This document shows positions 1-7,637 of a stretch of 64,000 nt of DNA, one piece after another. The notes under the pieces were generated by a model. The model had not been told where the DNA came from. It made no database searches and was given only the letters and a program-made list of their open reading frames with translations. The stretch is from NCBI RefSeq assembly GCF_001592125.1, contig NZ_BCWI01000013.1, positions 1 through 64,000 of the forward strand. The letters run 5' to 3'. A program made the position numbers and the translations under genes. How positions within the stretch are numbered: the stretch's first letter is position 1; every line of letters starts with the position of its first letter. This DNA comes from Microbacterium hominis NBRC 15708 (GTDB taxonomy: Bacteria; Actinomycetota; Actinomycetes; Actinomycetales; Microbacteriaceae).

Positions 1-8
1 GGGGCGGG

Positions 9-50
9 CCCGGTCGTTGAGCGAGGCGCGCAGCGCCGAGTCGAAACGCG
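9..50. repeat. intergenic palindromic repeat, copy 1
   Basis: A ~42-bp intergenic sequence beginning CCCGGTCGTTGAG and ending GAGTCGAAACGC, with an internal GGCGC-GCA-GCGCC hairpin. A second, diverged copy lies at 28552-28595. Repeats of this GTCGTTGAG...GTCGAAACG form are, as I recall, common between genes in Microbacteriaceae. The left flank is outside the window. Confidence 0.6.
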
Positions 51-105
51 CCGCACCCGGCATCCGCCCAGGTTCCGGTCACCTGCGGTGGGTACCGTCG
101 ACGCC

Positions 106-762
106 ATGGCGATGGCATCCGACGGCTCGTGGCTCACCGCGCTCGTCGATGCGGTCGTCGGCCTCATGAACCTCATCGGGGCCCCCGGCGCGGGCATCGC
201 GATCGCGCTCGAGAACCTCTTCCCGCCGCTGCCGAGCGAGGTCATCCTCCCGATGGCGGGACTGGCCGCGGCACGCGGATCGTTCACGCTCGTCGAGGCG
301 CTGCTGTGGACGACCGCCGGCTCGGTCGCGGGCGCCTTCGCGCTCTACGGCCTCGGCGCGTGGCTCGGTATCGCCCGGCTGCGTGCGCTCGTACGACGGA
401 TGCCGTTGCTGAAGGTCGACGACGTCGACCGCACGGTCGCGTGGTTCGAGCGCCACGGCGGCAAGGCGGTGTTCTTCGGGCGCATGCTCCCGATCTTCCG
501 GAGCCTCATCTCGATCCCCGCGGGCGTGACACGGATGCCGCTGTGGCGCTTCGGACTGCTGACCCTCGCCGGGTCGTTCCTCTGGAACGCCGTGTTCGTG
601 CTGTCCGGCTATCTCCTGGGCGACCAGTGGCACGTCGTCGAGGAGTACGCCGGGGTGCTGCAGTACGCCGTCATCGGCGTCGCCGCCGCGGCCCTCGTCT
701 GGTTCACGGTGAACCGCGTGCGCCAGCTGCGCGGACGGACCGCGGATCGCGATCCCGCCTGA
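106..762 (+). CDS. DedA family integral membrane protein
   Basis: A 218-residue member of the DedA/SNARE-associated (VTT) family, which are polytopic inner-membrane proteins thought to move lipid carriers or support envelope homeostasis. The N-terminal region carries the family pattern ENLFPPLPSEVILPMAG followed by a membrane segment. The centre has the conserved FGRMLPIFRSLISIPAG stretch with the family arginines, and two hydrophobic segments follow (about residues 150-200). The ATG at 106 is preferred over the in-frame GTG at 88 because TACCGT at 93-98 stands 7 nt before it, the leaderless spacing used throughout this window. The exact transported substrate is unknown. Confidence 0.88.
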   Translation: MAMASDGSWLTALVDAVVGLMNLIGAPGAGIAIALENLFPPLPSEVILPMAGLAAARGSFTLVEALLWTTAGSVAGAFALYGLGAWLGIARLRALVRRMPLLKVDDVDRTVAWFERHGGKAVFFGRMLPIFRSLISIPAGVTRMPLWRFGLLTLAGSFLWNAVFVLSGYLLGDQWHVVEEYAGVLQYAVIGVAAAALVWFTVNRVRQLRGRTADRDPA

Positions 763-822
763 GCGCCGCCGCGGGCTCCGTTCCCAGCCCGGCCACAGAT
801 GAGGCCCGCGTAGACTGAAGGT

Positions 823-1452
823 GTGCCCGCCGATCGCCTCCACCTCGTGCGCCATGGCGAGGTCCACAACCCGGGCCGCGTGCTGTACGGTCGCCTCCCG
901 AACTTCCGGTTGAGCGCCGACGGGCGCGAGATGGCGCGCAGCGCCGCCGCGCACCTGTCCGCTCTCGGTCGTCCCGTCACGGCGCTGTACGCCTCGCCGC
1001 TGCAGCGCACGCGCGAGTCCGCCGAGCCGATCGCGGAGCTGTTCGACCTCGATCCGATCATCGACGAGCGCGTCATCGAGCCGACCAACGTCTTCGAGGG
1101 CAAGCGCATGAAGCGCGCCGTGCTGAACCCGCTCAACTGGCGTCACCTCGCCCGCCCCGCCGTGCCCAGCTGGGGTGAGCCCTACGCCGAGGTCGTCGCC
1201 CGCATGGATGCCGCGATGACGGAGGCGTGGAACGACGCCGACGGCGGCGATGTCGTCATCGTGTCGCACCAGCTGCCGATCTGGGTGACGCACCTCGCGG
1301 TGGCCGGCGAGGCGCTCCGTCACGATCCGCGCAAGCGCCGCTGTGCGCTGTCCAGCGTGACGAGCTTCGAGCGCGACGGCGCAGGCTGGCGCGAGGTGGC
1401 CTACGCCGAGCCGGCGTCGACATCGCGCGCCGTGGACGTGGGGGCGGTATGA
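823..1452 (+). CDS. histidine phosphatase family protein
   Basis: A 209-residue phosphoglycerate-mutase-like phosphatase. The catalytic motif LVRHGEV is at residues 7-13, and the second catalytic histidine lies in VIVSHQLPIWV near residue 145. The GTG start is 6 nt after TAGACT (811-816), so the transcript is probably leaderless. Its stop overlaps the next start (ATGA at 1449-1452), making it the first gene of the cytochrome c maturation operon. The same order (phosphatase, thioredoxin-like protein, CcdA, ResB, CcsA) is known from M. tuberculosis Rv0525-Rv0529. The physiological substrate is not known; the position suggests a conserved but undefined link to cytochrome maturation. Confidence 0.9.
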   Translation: MPADRLHLVRHGEVHNPGRVLYGRLPNFRLSADGREMARSAAAHLSALGRPVTALYASPLQRTRESAEPIAELFDLDPIIDERVIEPTNVFEGKRMKRAVLNPLNWRHLARPAVPSWGEPYAEVVARMDAAMTEAWNDADGGDVVIVSHQLPIWVTHLAVAGEALRHDPRKRRCALSSVTSFERDGAGWREVAYAEPASTSRAVDVGAV

Positions 1453-2060
1453 GGCGCTCGACGACCGCGAAGCTCGCGGCATCCCTGGTGGCCCTGGCGC
1501 TCGCCGTCGGTCTGGCGGGGTGCAGCGGAGCCAACGACGACCTGGCCAACCAGTACAAGCAGGGCGACGGCAAGGGGTACATCTCCGGCGACGGCAGCGT
1601 GCAGGAGATCGCGCCGGAGGACCGCACGTCCGCCGTCGCGTTCACCGGGACGGCCGTCGACGGCTCCACGGTCACCAGCGCCGACTACGCGGGCAGGGTC
1701 CTCGTGCTGAACTTCTGGTACGCCGGCTGCGGTCCGTGCCGGGCCGAGGCGCCCACCCTCGAGAACACCTTCCAGTCGGTCGAGCCTGCCGGCGCGGCCT
1801 TCCTGGGCGTCAACATCTACGACGGGCCGGAGGCGGCGACCGCGTTCGAGCAGACGTACGGCATCAGCTACCCGTCGCTGCTCGCGAAGGACGACGCCGA
1901 CCTCAAGCTCGCCTTCGCCTCGTGGACGCCGCTGCAGTCGGTGCCCATCACGCTGGTGCTCGACAAGCAGGGCCGCGTCGCGGCGCGCTTCGTCGGTCGC
2001 GTCGAGAGCGAGTCGATCCTCAAGACGATCGTCAACGACGCGTTGTCGGAGACCTCGTGA
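1449..2060 (+). CDS. TlpA/ResA-like thioredoxin-fold lipoprotein
   Basis: A 203-residue exported thiol-disulfide oxidoreductase. A lipoprotein signal peptide ends in the lipobox VGLAGC, so Cys25 should be lipidated and the protein anchored outside the membrane. The thioredoxin fold carries the redox motif CGPC at residues 94-97 (WYAGCGPCRAE), and the cis-proline loop SVPITLVLDKQG is present. In system II cytochrome c biogenesis such proteins reduce the CxxCH haem-binding cysteines of apocytochrome, using electrons passed by CcdA, which is the next gene and overlaps by GTGA at 2057-2060. The start overlaps the upstream stop, so translation is coupled. Confidence 0.92.
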   Translation: MRRSTTAKLAASLVALALAVGLAGCSGANDDLANQYKQGDGKGYISGDGSVQEIAPEDRTSAVAFTGTAVDGSTVTSADYAGRVLVLNFWYAGCGPCRAEAPTLENTFQSVEPAGAAFLGVNIYDGPEAATAFEQTYGISYPSLLAKDDADLKLAFASWTPLQSVPITLVLDKQGRVAARFVGRVESESILKTIVNDALSETS

Positions 2061-2806
2061 CCGAGGTCGTCTTCAGCGGGGCGCTGTGGCTCGCGATCCC
2101 GATCGCCATGCTCGCCGGTCTCGTCTCCTTCCTCTCGCCCTGCGTGCTGCCGCTCGTCCCCGGCTACCTCGGCTTCCTCGGCGGGGCGTCCGGCGCCGCC
2201 GCGGCGCGCGGGCGCACGGTGCGCGCCGGCCGCGGACGGCTGCTGATCGGCGTGCTCCTGTTCATCGCGGGCTTCACCGTCGTCTTCGTCGCGATGGGTG
2301 TGCTGGCGGGCACCGCCGGCCGCTTCTTCATCCAGTACGGAGAGCTGCTGACGCGCATCCTCGGCGTGGTCGTCATCGTCATGGGGCTCGTGTTCCTCGG
2401 GCTGTTCGGCTTCGCCCAGCGGACGCTCAAGCCGCAGGTGCGCAGCGGCCTCGGCCTCGCCGGTGCGCCGCTGCTGGGGGTCGCGATGGGCATCGGCTGG
2501 GCGCCCTGCATCGGCCCCACCTACGCCGCGATCCTCTCGATCTCGCTGACGCAGGCCGATCCGCTGCGGGCCGTTCTGCTGGCCGTCGCGTACTCGCTGG
2601 GCCTCGGCATCCCGTTCCTGCTGCTGGCCGTCGGGTTCGGCTGGGCCACGCGGTCGGTCGCGTTCCTGCGCCGCCACATCCGCACGGTCAACGTCATCGG
2701 CGGCCTGCTTCTGATCGTGCTCGGTCTGCTGATGGTGACCGGGCTCTGGACCGCGGCGATGTCGCAGTTGACGGGGGTGATCGGCGGTGTCGAACTCCCG
2801 CTCTGA
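2057..2806 (+). CDS. ccdA: cytochrome c biogenesis protein CcdA
   Basis: A 249-residue membrane protein of the CcdA/DsbD-beta family that carries reducing equivalents from cytoplasmic thioredoxin to the external TlpA-like protein. About six hydrophobic segments are visible. The paired reactive cysteines lie in SFLSPCVLPLVPGYLGFLGG near the N-terminus and GWAPCIGPTYAAIL in the middle. The GTG start overlaps the upstream stop (GTGA), and its own 3' end overlaps resB by 20 bp, so the five genes form one tightly coupled operon. Confidence 0.94.
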   Translation: MTEVVFSGALWLAIPIAMLAGLVSFLSPCVLPLVPGYLGFLGGASGAAAARGRTVRAGRGRLLIGVLLFIAGFTVVFVAMGVLAGTAGRFFIQYGELLTRILGVVVIVMGLVFLGLFGFAQRTLKPQVRSGLGLAGAPLLGVAMGIGWAPCIGPTYAAILSISLTQADPLRAVLLAVAYSLGLGIPFLLLAVGFGWATRSVAFLRRHIRTVNVIGGLLLIVLGLLMVTGLWTAAMSQLTGVIGGVELPL

Positions 2807-4541
2807 GCGCGCGGGCAGCGATCCGCTGCGTCCGGACGACCACGCGGATGCCGAGGCGCCCGCCACCGGGATCGCCCAGCCGCGGCTGGGCGTGGTCGGC
2901 TGGCTGCGCTGGGGGTGGCGCCAGCTCACCAGCATGCGCACCGCGCTCGTGCTGCTGCTGCTGCTCGCGATCGCGGCGATCCCCGGCTCGATCGTGCCGC
3001 AGCGCTCCGCCGACCCCAACGGCGTGCTGCAGTACAAGACGGACAATCCCGACCTGTTCCCCGTCCTCGACACGCTGCAGCTGTTCGACGTCTACTCGTC
3101 GGTGTGGTTCTCGGCGATCTACATCCTGCTGTTCATCTCGCTGATCGGGTGCGTCATCCCGCGTACCAAGCACCACTTCAACGCGCTGCGCGCGCGTCCG
3201 CCCCGCACGCCGGTACGGCTCTCGCGCCTCGACGACCACGCGGAGATCGACCGTGTCGTGCCCGCGGGCGCGGACGCCGCGGCCTACGCCGAGGCCGCCG
3301 TCGAGCTCGCGCAGGCGCAGCTGCGCAAAGCGGGGTACCGCGTCGAGCGGTACGACACGCCCGCGACGGGCAAGCGTCCCGCCACGGCATCCGTCTCGGC
3401 GGAGCGCGGCTACGCCCGCGAGACCGGCAACCTCGTCTTCCACGCCGCGCTCGTCGGCGTGCTGATCTCCGTGGGCGTCGGCGGCGGTCTCACCTACACG
3501 GGCCAGACCGTGATCGTCGAGGGCGACAGCTTCGTCAACTCCCTGGGCCTGGGCTACACCTCCTTCAACCCCGGACGCTTCGTCGACACGAACGCGCTCC
3601 CGCCCTACTCGCTGACCCTCGACAGCTTCGATGTCACGTACGTCCCGGTCGGCGAGGCCGGGCAGGGGCAGGCGGGCGACTTCGCGGCGAACCTGACCAC
3701 GCGCGAGCCGGGGCACGATGCGCAGCAGCAGACCGTGCGCGTCAACCATCCGGTCGACATGGCGGGCGACCGCGTGTACCTCATGGGCAACGGCTACGCG
3801 CCGACCATCACGGTGCGAAACCCCGCGGGCGATGTCGTGCTGCGCGAAGACGTCGAGTTCCTGCCGCAGGGCGCCACCATGACCTCGCTGGGTGTCGTGA
3901 AGGTGCCCGATGGGCTCGCGCAGCAGGTGGGCCTGGTCGGCTTCTTCTATCCCACCGCGGCCAAGCTGCACTCCGGTGCATTGACATCCTGGTACCCGGC
4001 CCTAGCCAATCCGGTGCTGACCCTCGACGTCTACACGGGCGACCTCGGCATCGACGACGGCACCCCGCGCAACGTCTACGCACTGGACGTCAGCGGCATG
4101 ACGCAGCTCACGGGCCGCAGCATCGACGTCCCCTCCCTCGAGCTCGCGCCGGGGCAGACGGTGGACCTGCCCGACGGTCTGGGCACGATCACGTTCGAGG
4201 ACGCCAAGGCCAGCGGGGCCGCCGAGCAGGTGAAGCGCTACGTCTCCCTCTCCATCCACCGCGACGTCGGTGCGCCGTGGGTGCTGGGCTTCGCGATCGT
4301 CGCCCTCGCCGGGCTGCTCGCCGCGCTGTTCGTCCCGCGTCGGCGCATGTGGGTGAAGGCGACCGCCGACGGCGACGTCGTGCACCTGGAGTACGCCGGC
4401 CTCGCGCGCGGCGAGGACCCCGCGATCGCGGCGGCCGTCGCCGACCTCGTGCGCGAGCACGGTGCCGCCATGGATGCCGCGGGAACCGCCGGCGCCGCGG
4501 CATCCGACCGGACCGCTGCGCAGACCGCCGACGTAGACTGA
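2787..4541 (+). CDS. resB: cytochrome c biogenesis protein ResB
   Basis: A 584-residue ResB/Ccs1 protein, one half of the system II haem-handling and cytochrome c synthetase complex. After a charged N-terminus there is a hydrophobic segment near residues 45-70 beginning MRTALVLLLLLAIAAIPGS, with the family motif IPGSIVPQR. Further segments follow near residues 105-120 and 210-230, then a large external domain, and a last segment near residue 505-525 (WVLGFAIVALAGLLAALFVP). It starts at a GTG inside the end of ccdA. The partner CcsB follows directly. Confidence 0.95.
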   Translation: MSNSRSERAGSDPLRPDDHADAEAPATGIAQPRLGVVGWLRWGWRQLTSMRTALVLLLLLAIAAIPGSIVPQRSADPNGVLQYKTDNPDLFPVLDTLQLFDVYSSVWFSAIYILLFISLIGCVIPRTKHHFNALRARPPRTPVRLSRLDDHAEIDRVVPAGADAAAYAEAAVELAQAQLRKAGYRVERYDTPATGKRPATASVSAERGYARETGNLVFHAALVGVLISVGVGGGLTYTGQTVIVEGDSFVNSLGLGYTSFNPGRFVDTNALPPYSLTLDSFDVTYVPVGEAGQGQAGDFAANLTTREPGHDAQQQTVRVNHPVDMAGDRVYLMGNGYAPTITVRNPAGDVVLREDVEFLPQGATMTSLGVVKVPDGLAQQVGLVGFFYPTAAKLHSGALTSWYPALANPVLTLDVYTGDLGIDDGTPRNVYALDVSGMTQLTGRSIDVPSLELAPGQTVDLPDGLGTITFEDAKASGAAEQVKRYVSLSIHRDVGAPWVLGFAIVALAGLLAALFVPRRRMWVKATADGDVVHLEYAGLARGEDPAIAAAVADLVREHGAAMDAAGTAGAAASDRTAAQTADVD

Positions 4542-4546
4542 TCGTC

Positions 4547-5617
4547 ATGCCCGACGGCCTCTCCCTCGACGAAATCTCCCGGCTCCTGGTGTGGACCGCG
4601 GTCGCGATCTACGCGCTCGCGTTCATCGCCTACGCGATCGACCTCGGGCGCCGGTCCGACCTCGCCATCCAGCAGAAGGATGCCGCCCGGGAGCGGGTGC
4701 TCGTCGGTGCCGCCGCGGCGGTGTCGGCCACGGCAGCCACGTCGCTCGCGAGCCCGCTCGACGAGATGCGGGCGCAGCAGCAGGCGGCCAAGGCGGAGCT
4801 GGAGGCGCCGCTCGCCCGCCGCACGCGCTACCTGTGGGCGCGCATCGGCACGTCGCTGACGGTGCTCGGCTTCCTGTTCCACGTCGCCGGCGACGTGCTG
4901 CGGGGCATCGCCGCCAGCCGGGTGCCCTGGTCGAACATGTACGAGTTCGCGCTCACCGGGACGATGCTGATCATGGCCGTCTACCTGGTCGTGCTGTTCA
5001 AGTACGACCTGCGCTTCCTCGGCACCTTCATCACCGGCCTCGTCGTCGTGCTGCTGGGCGGCACGGTCCTCTGGTTCTACACCGCGGTCGTGCCGCTGTC
5101 CGATCCGCTGAAGAGCGTGTGGCTCGTCATCCACGTCTTCGTCGCGTCGCTGTCGACGGCCCTGTTCGCCCTCGCGTTCGCCCTCTCGGTGCTGCAGCTC
5201 ATGCAGGCCCGCCGCGAGCGCCTCGCCATCGCCGCCATCGCCGCCGCGGGAGAGGAGAGCACGACGCGCCGCCGCGGTCCGCGCTTCCTGCGGACGTTGC
5301 CGTCGGCCGACGTGCTCGAATCGCTCGCGTACCGCTTCACGATCATCGGCTTCATCTTCTGGACCTTCACCCTCATCGCCGGCTCCATCTGGGCCAACGA
5401 CGCGTGGGGTCGCTACTGGGGCTTCGACACGAAGGAAGTCTGGACGTTCGTCATCTGGGTGCTCTACGCGGGCTACATCCACGCGCGCGCGACCCGCGGG
5501 TGGCGGGGCACGCGCTCGGCCTGGCTGTCGATCATCGGCTTCGCGGCGGTCATGTTCAACTTCACGATCGTCAACATGTTCTTCAAGGGCCTGCACGTCT
5601 ACAGCGGCCTGAACTGA
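4547..5617 (+). CDS. ccsB: c-type cytochrome biogenesis protein CcsB/CcsA
   Basis: A 356-residue haem-handling membrane protein that works with ResB to attach haem to apocytochromes c outside the membrane. It has about eight hydrophobic segments. The tryptophan-rich haem motif is WGRYWGFDTKEVWTF near residues 286-300; the family more often has WGWD, so a phenylalanine replaces one tryptophan. Histidines expected as haem ligands are present in the flanking segments. Although only 5 nt after resB, it has its own leaderless box, TAGACT at 4534-4539, 7 nt before the ATG. Confidence 0.94.
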   Translation: MPDGLSLDEISRLLVWTAVAIYALAFIAYAIDLGRRSDLAIQQKDAARERVLVGAAAAVSATAATSLASPLDEMRAQQQAAKAELEAPLARRTRYLWARIGTSLTVLGFLFHVAGDVLRGIAASRVPWSNMYEFALTGTMLIMAVYLVVLFKYDLRFLGTFITGLVVVLLGGTVLWFYTAVVPLSDPLKSVWLVIHVFVASLSTALFALAFALSVLQLMQARRERLAIAAIAAAGEESTTRRRGPRFLRTLPSADVLESLAYRFTIIGFIFWTFTLIAGSIWANDAWGRYWGFDTKEVWTFVIWVLYAGYIHARATRGWRGTRSAWLSIIGFAAVMFNFTIVNMFFKGLHVYSGLN

Positions 5618-5663
5618 CCCGCGGTCGGCGGCGTCCCGCTGCCGCGCGGGCCGTCCGCAGCGG

Positions 5664-7637
5664 TCAGGCCAGGGCGGGGGATGCCGCGAGCAGCGCGCGG
5701 GCGCTCGCCGTGCGGCGCCGCGTTACGGCGATGGTGCTCGCGATGAACGCCAGCACCGCCCACGCGATCATGGCCGTCAGCCCGGCCGCCGCTCCGCCGG
5801 CCGACGTGGTCGCCGCGAGCAGCGCGGTGTAGGCGGGCGAGGTGGGCATGACGCCGGCGATCGAGGCGAGGATGCCCGGGATCGTCGACACGATCCCGGT
5901 CGCCACCGCGAGCACGCCCACGAGCGTCGAGATCCACCGGCCGGCGCCTCCGAACACCGCGACCAGCGCCTGGTTGACGGCGGCGAACGAGATGCCGGCG
6001 ACGACGGCGAGACCCGCGAAGGCGAACCAGGTGCCCGCGTCGTAGTTCGCCGCGATCTGGGCGACACCCGCGACCAGCAGGCCCTGTGCCGCGCCGATGG
6101 CGGCGGCCGGAGCGAGGCTGCGCAACGCCAGCAGCACCGACGGGCGGCGCGAGCTCAGCGCGTGGCGCGGCACCGCCTGGAGCGCGATGAACGAGCCCAG
6201 ACCGCCGAACCAGAGCGCGAGCATCGCCAGCAGCGGGATCGCCGACGCGCCGAAGAGGTTCGTGCCGATGCCGTCGGCGCTCACGGGGTTCGCCACCACC
6301 TCGGCGGTGGCGTCGGCCTGCTGCTGCGAGTACGTCGGGATCTGCGAGACGGCCGAGTCCAGGCCCTGCGCCAGCGAGCTGGAGCCCGAGGCGAGCTGGG
6401 TCACGCCGGTGCTGAGCTGGGTCGCGCCGTCGGCGAGCTGCGTGGCCCCGTCCGCCAGCTGGGAGGCACCCGTCGACAGCCCGGTCGCGCCGGTGGCCGC
6501 CTGGTCGATGCCGTCGGCGAGCTGGCCGAGACCGGACTGCAGCCCCTGGGCTCCACCGGTCAGCTGGGCGATTCCCGCGGCCGTCTCGGGCAGCGCCTGG
6601 TCCTTCAGACCGTTCGCGTATCCCGCGGCGTACCCGGCGTTCGTGGCGGACGCCTTCACGCCGTCGGCCATCGATCCCAGAGCGACGCAGACCGCACCCT
6701 GTTCGGGCGTCGTCGGCGTCGCGGGCGGAACGCAGTTGTTGTCGGCGAGGAGCTTCTGGTACTGCGTCGCCAGGCTCTGCGTCGAGGCCGCCGCCGCCGA
6801 CGCGTACTGCGCCGTCGTCGACACCGTGCCGCCGAGCGTGTTCGGCTGCGTCGAGGTGACCTGCGCCGACAGCTGGTTCAGCCCGCCGGCGAGCTGTCCC
6901 GCTCCCGCGGACGAGTCGCGCGCACCGGTCGCGAGCGTCGCCAGCCCGCTCGACAGGTCGCTCGCGCCCGAGCCGAGCTGGCCCGCTCCGGAGGCGAGTG
7001 CCGTCGCCCCGTCCGGGAGCTGCGCGGCGCCCGTCGCCGCCTGCTGGGCGCCGCTGGCGAGCTGGTCGGCGCCGTCGGCGGCCTCACCGAGCTGGTCGTG
7101 AAGCGTCGTGAAGCCCATGAGCACGTTGGTGAGGTACTGCTGCGAGACGGCGCTGCCGAACACGGATGCCGCGGTCTGGGTGATCGTCGCCGTGATGGCG
7201 CCGTCGACGACGCGGCCGTCGGGGGCGGTCTGCACCTGGATGGTCGCCTTCTCCGGCGTCTTGCCGGGCGCGGTCGAGGTCGCGGCCGCCGAGAAGTTCT
7301 GCGGGATCGTGATCACGGCGTCGTAGGTGCCGTCGGCGAGACCGGAGGCGGCGTCGTCGGTGTTCGAGATCACCCAGTCGAGGTTGCTCGGCACGTCCGA
7401 CGAGCCCTCTACGAGGCCGGCGGTCAGCTGCCGCCCGAGCGGTGCGGTCTGGCCGTTGATCGTGACGGGCTCGTCGTTGTTCACGATCGCCGCGCGGACG
7501 TTGCCGAGGCGCTCGGTCGGGTTGTAGAGCGCCGTGAGGAGGATACCGCCGATCAGCACGGGCAGCAGGAGGACGCCGAGCACCGTGAGCCAGGTCACGG
7601 GGCGGCGGGAACGAGCGCGTTCGAGGGGGAGAGTCAT
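5664..7637 (-). CDS. YhgE/Pip domain membrane protein
   Basis: A 657-residue protein of the YhgE/phage-infection-protein family, related to the membrane domains of ABC-2 exporters. One membrane segment near residues 17-37 is followed by a ~390-residue external region and about six C-terminal segments (from about residue 430). The middle is a long run of imperfect heptad-like units of the form GAxxLaxG (about residues 205-290 and again 345-410), likely a long helical or coiled-coil stalk. Its start overlaps the MMPL stop by ATGA (7634-7637), so the two are translationally coupled. Related proteins include the ESAT-6/WXG100 secretion factor EsaA; here the pairing with MMPL suggests lipid or peptide export. 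Function inferred. Confidence 0.88.
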   Translation of the reverse strand: MTLPLERARSRRPVTWLTVLGVLLLPVLIGGILLTALYNPTERLGNVRAAIVNNDEPVTINGQTAPLGRQLTAGLVEGSSDVPSNLDWVISNTDDAASGLADGTYDAVITIPQNFSAAATSTAPGKTPEKATIQVQTAPDGRVVDGAITATITQTAASVFGSAVSQQYLTNVLMGFTTLHDQLGEAADGADQLASGAQQAATGAAQLPDGATALASGAGQLGSGASDLSSGLATLATGARDSSAGAGQLAGGLNQLSAQVTSTQPNTLGGTVSTTAQYASAAAASTQSLATQYQKLLADNNCVPPATPTTPEQGAVCVALGSMADGVKASATNAGYAAGYANGLKDQALPETAAGIAQLTGGAQGLQSGLGQLADGIDQAATGATGLSTGASQLADGATQLADGATQLSTGVTQLASGSSSLAQGLDSAVSQIPTYSQQQADATAEVVANPVSADGIGTNLFGASAIPLLAMLALWFGGLGSFIALQAVPRHALSSRRPSVLLALRSLAPAAAIGAAQGLLVAGVAQIAANYDAGTWFAFAGLAVVAGISFAAVNQALVAVFGGAGRWISTLVGVLAVATGIVSTIPGILASIAGVMPTSPAYTALLAATTSAGGAAAGLTAMIAWAVLAFIASTIAVTRRRTASARALLAASPALA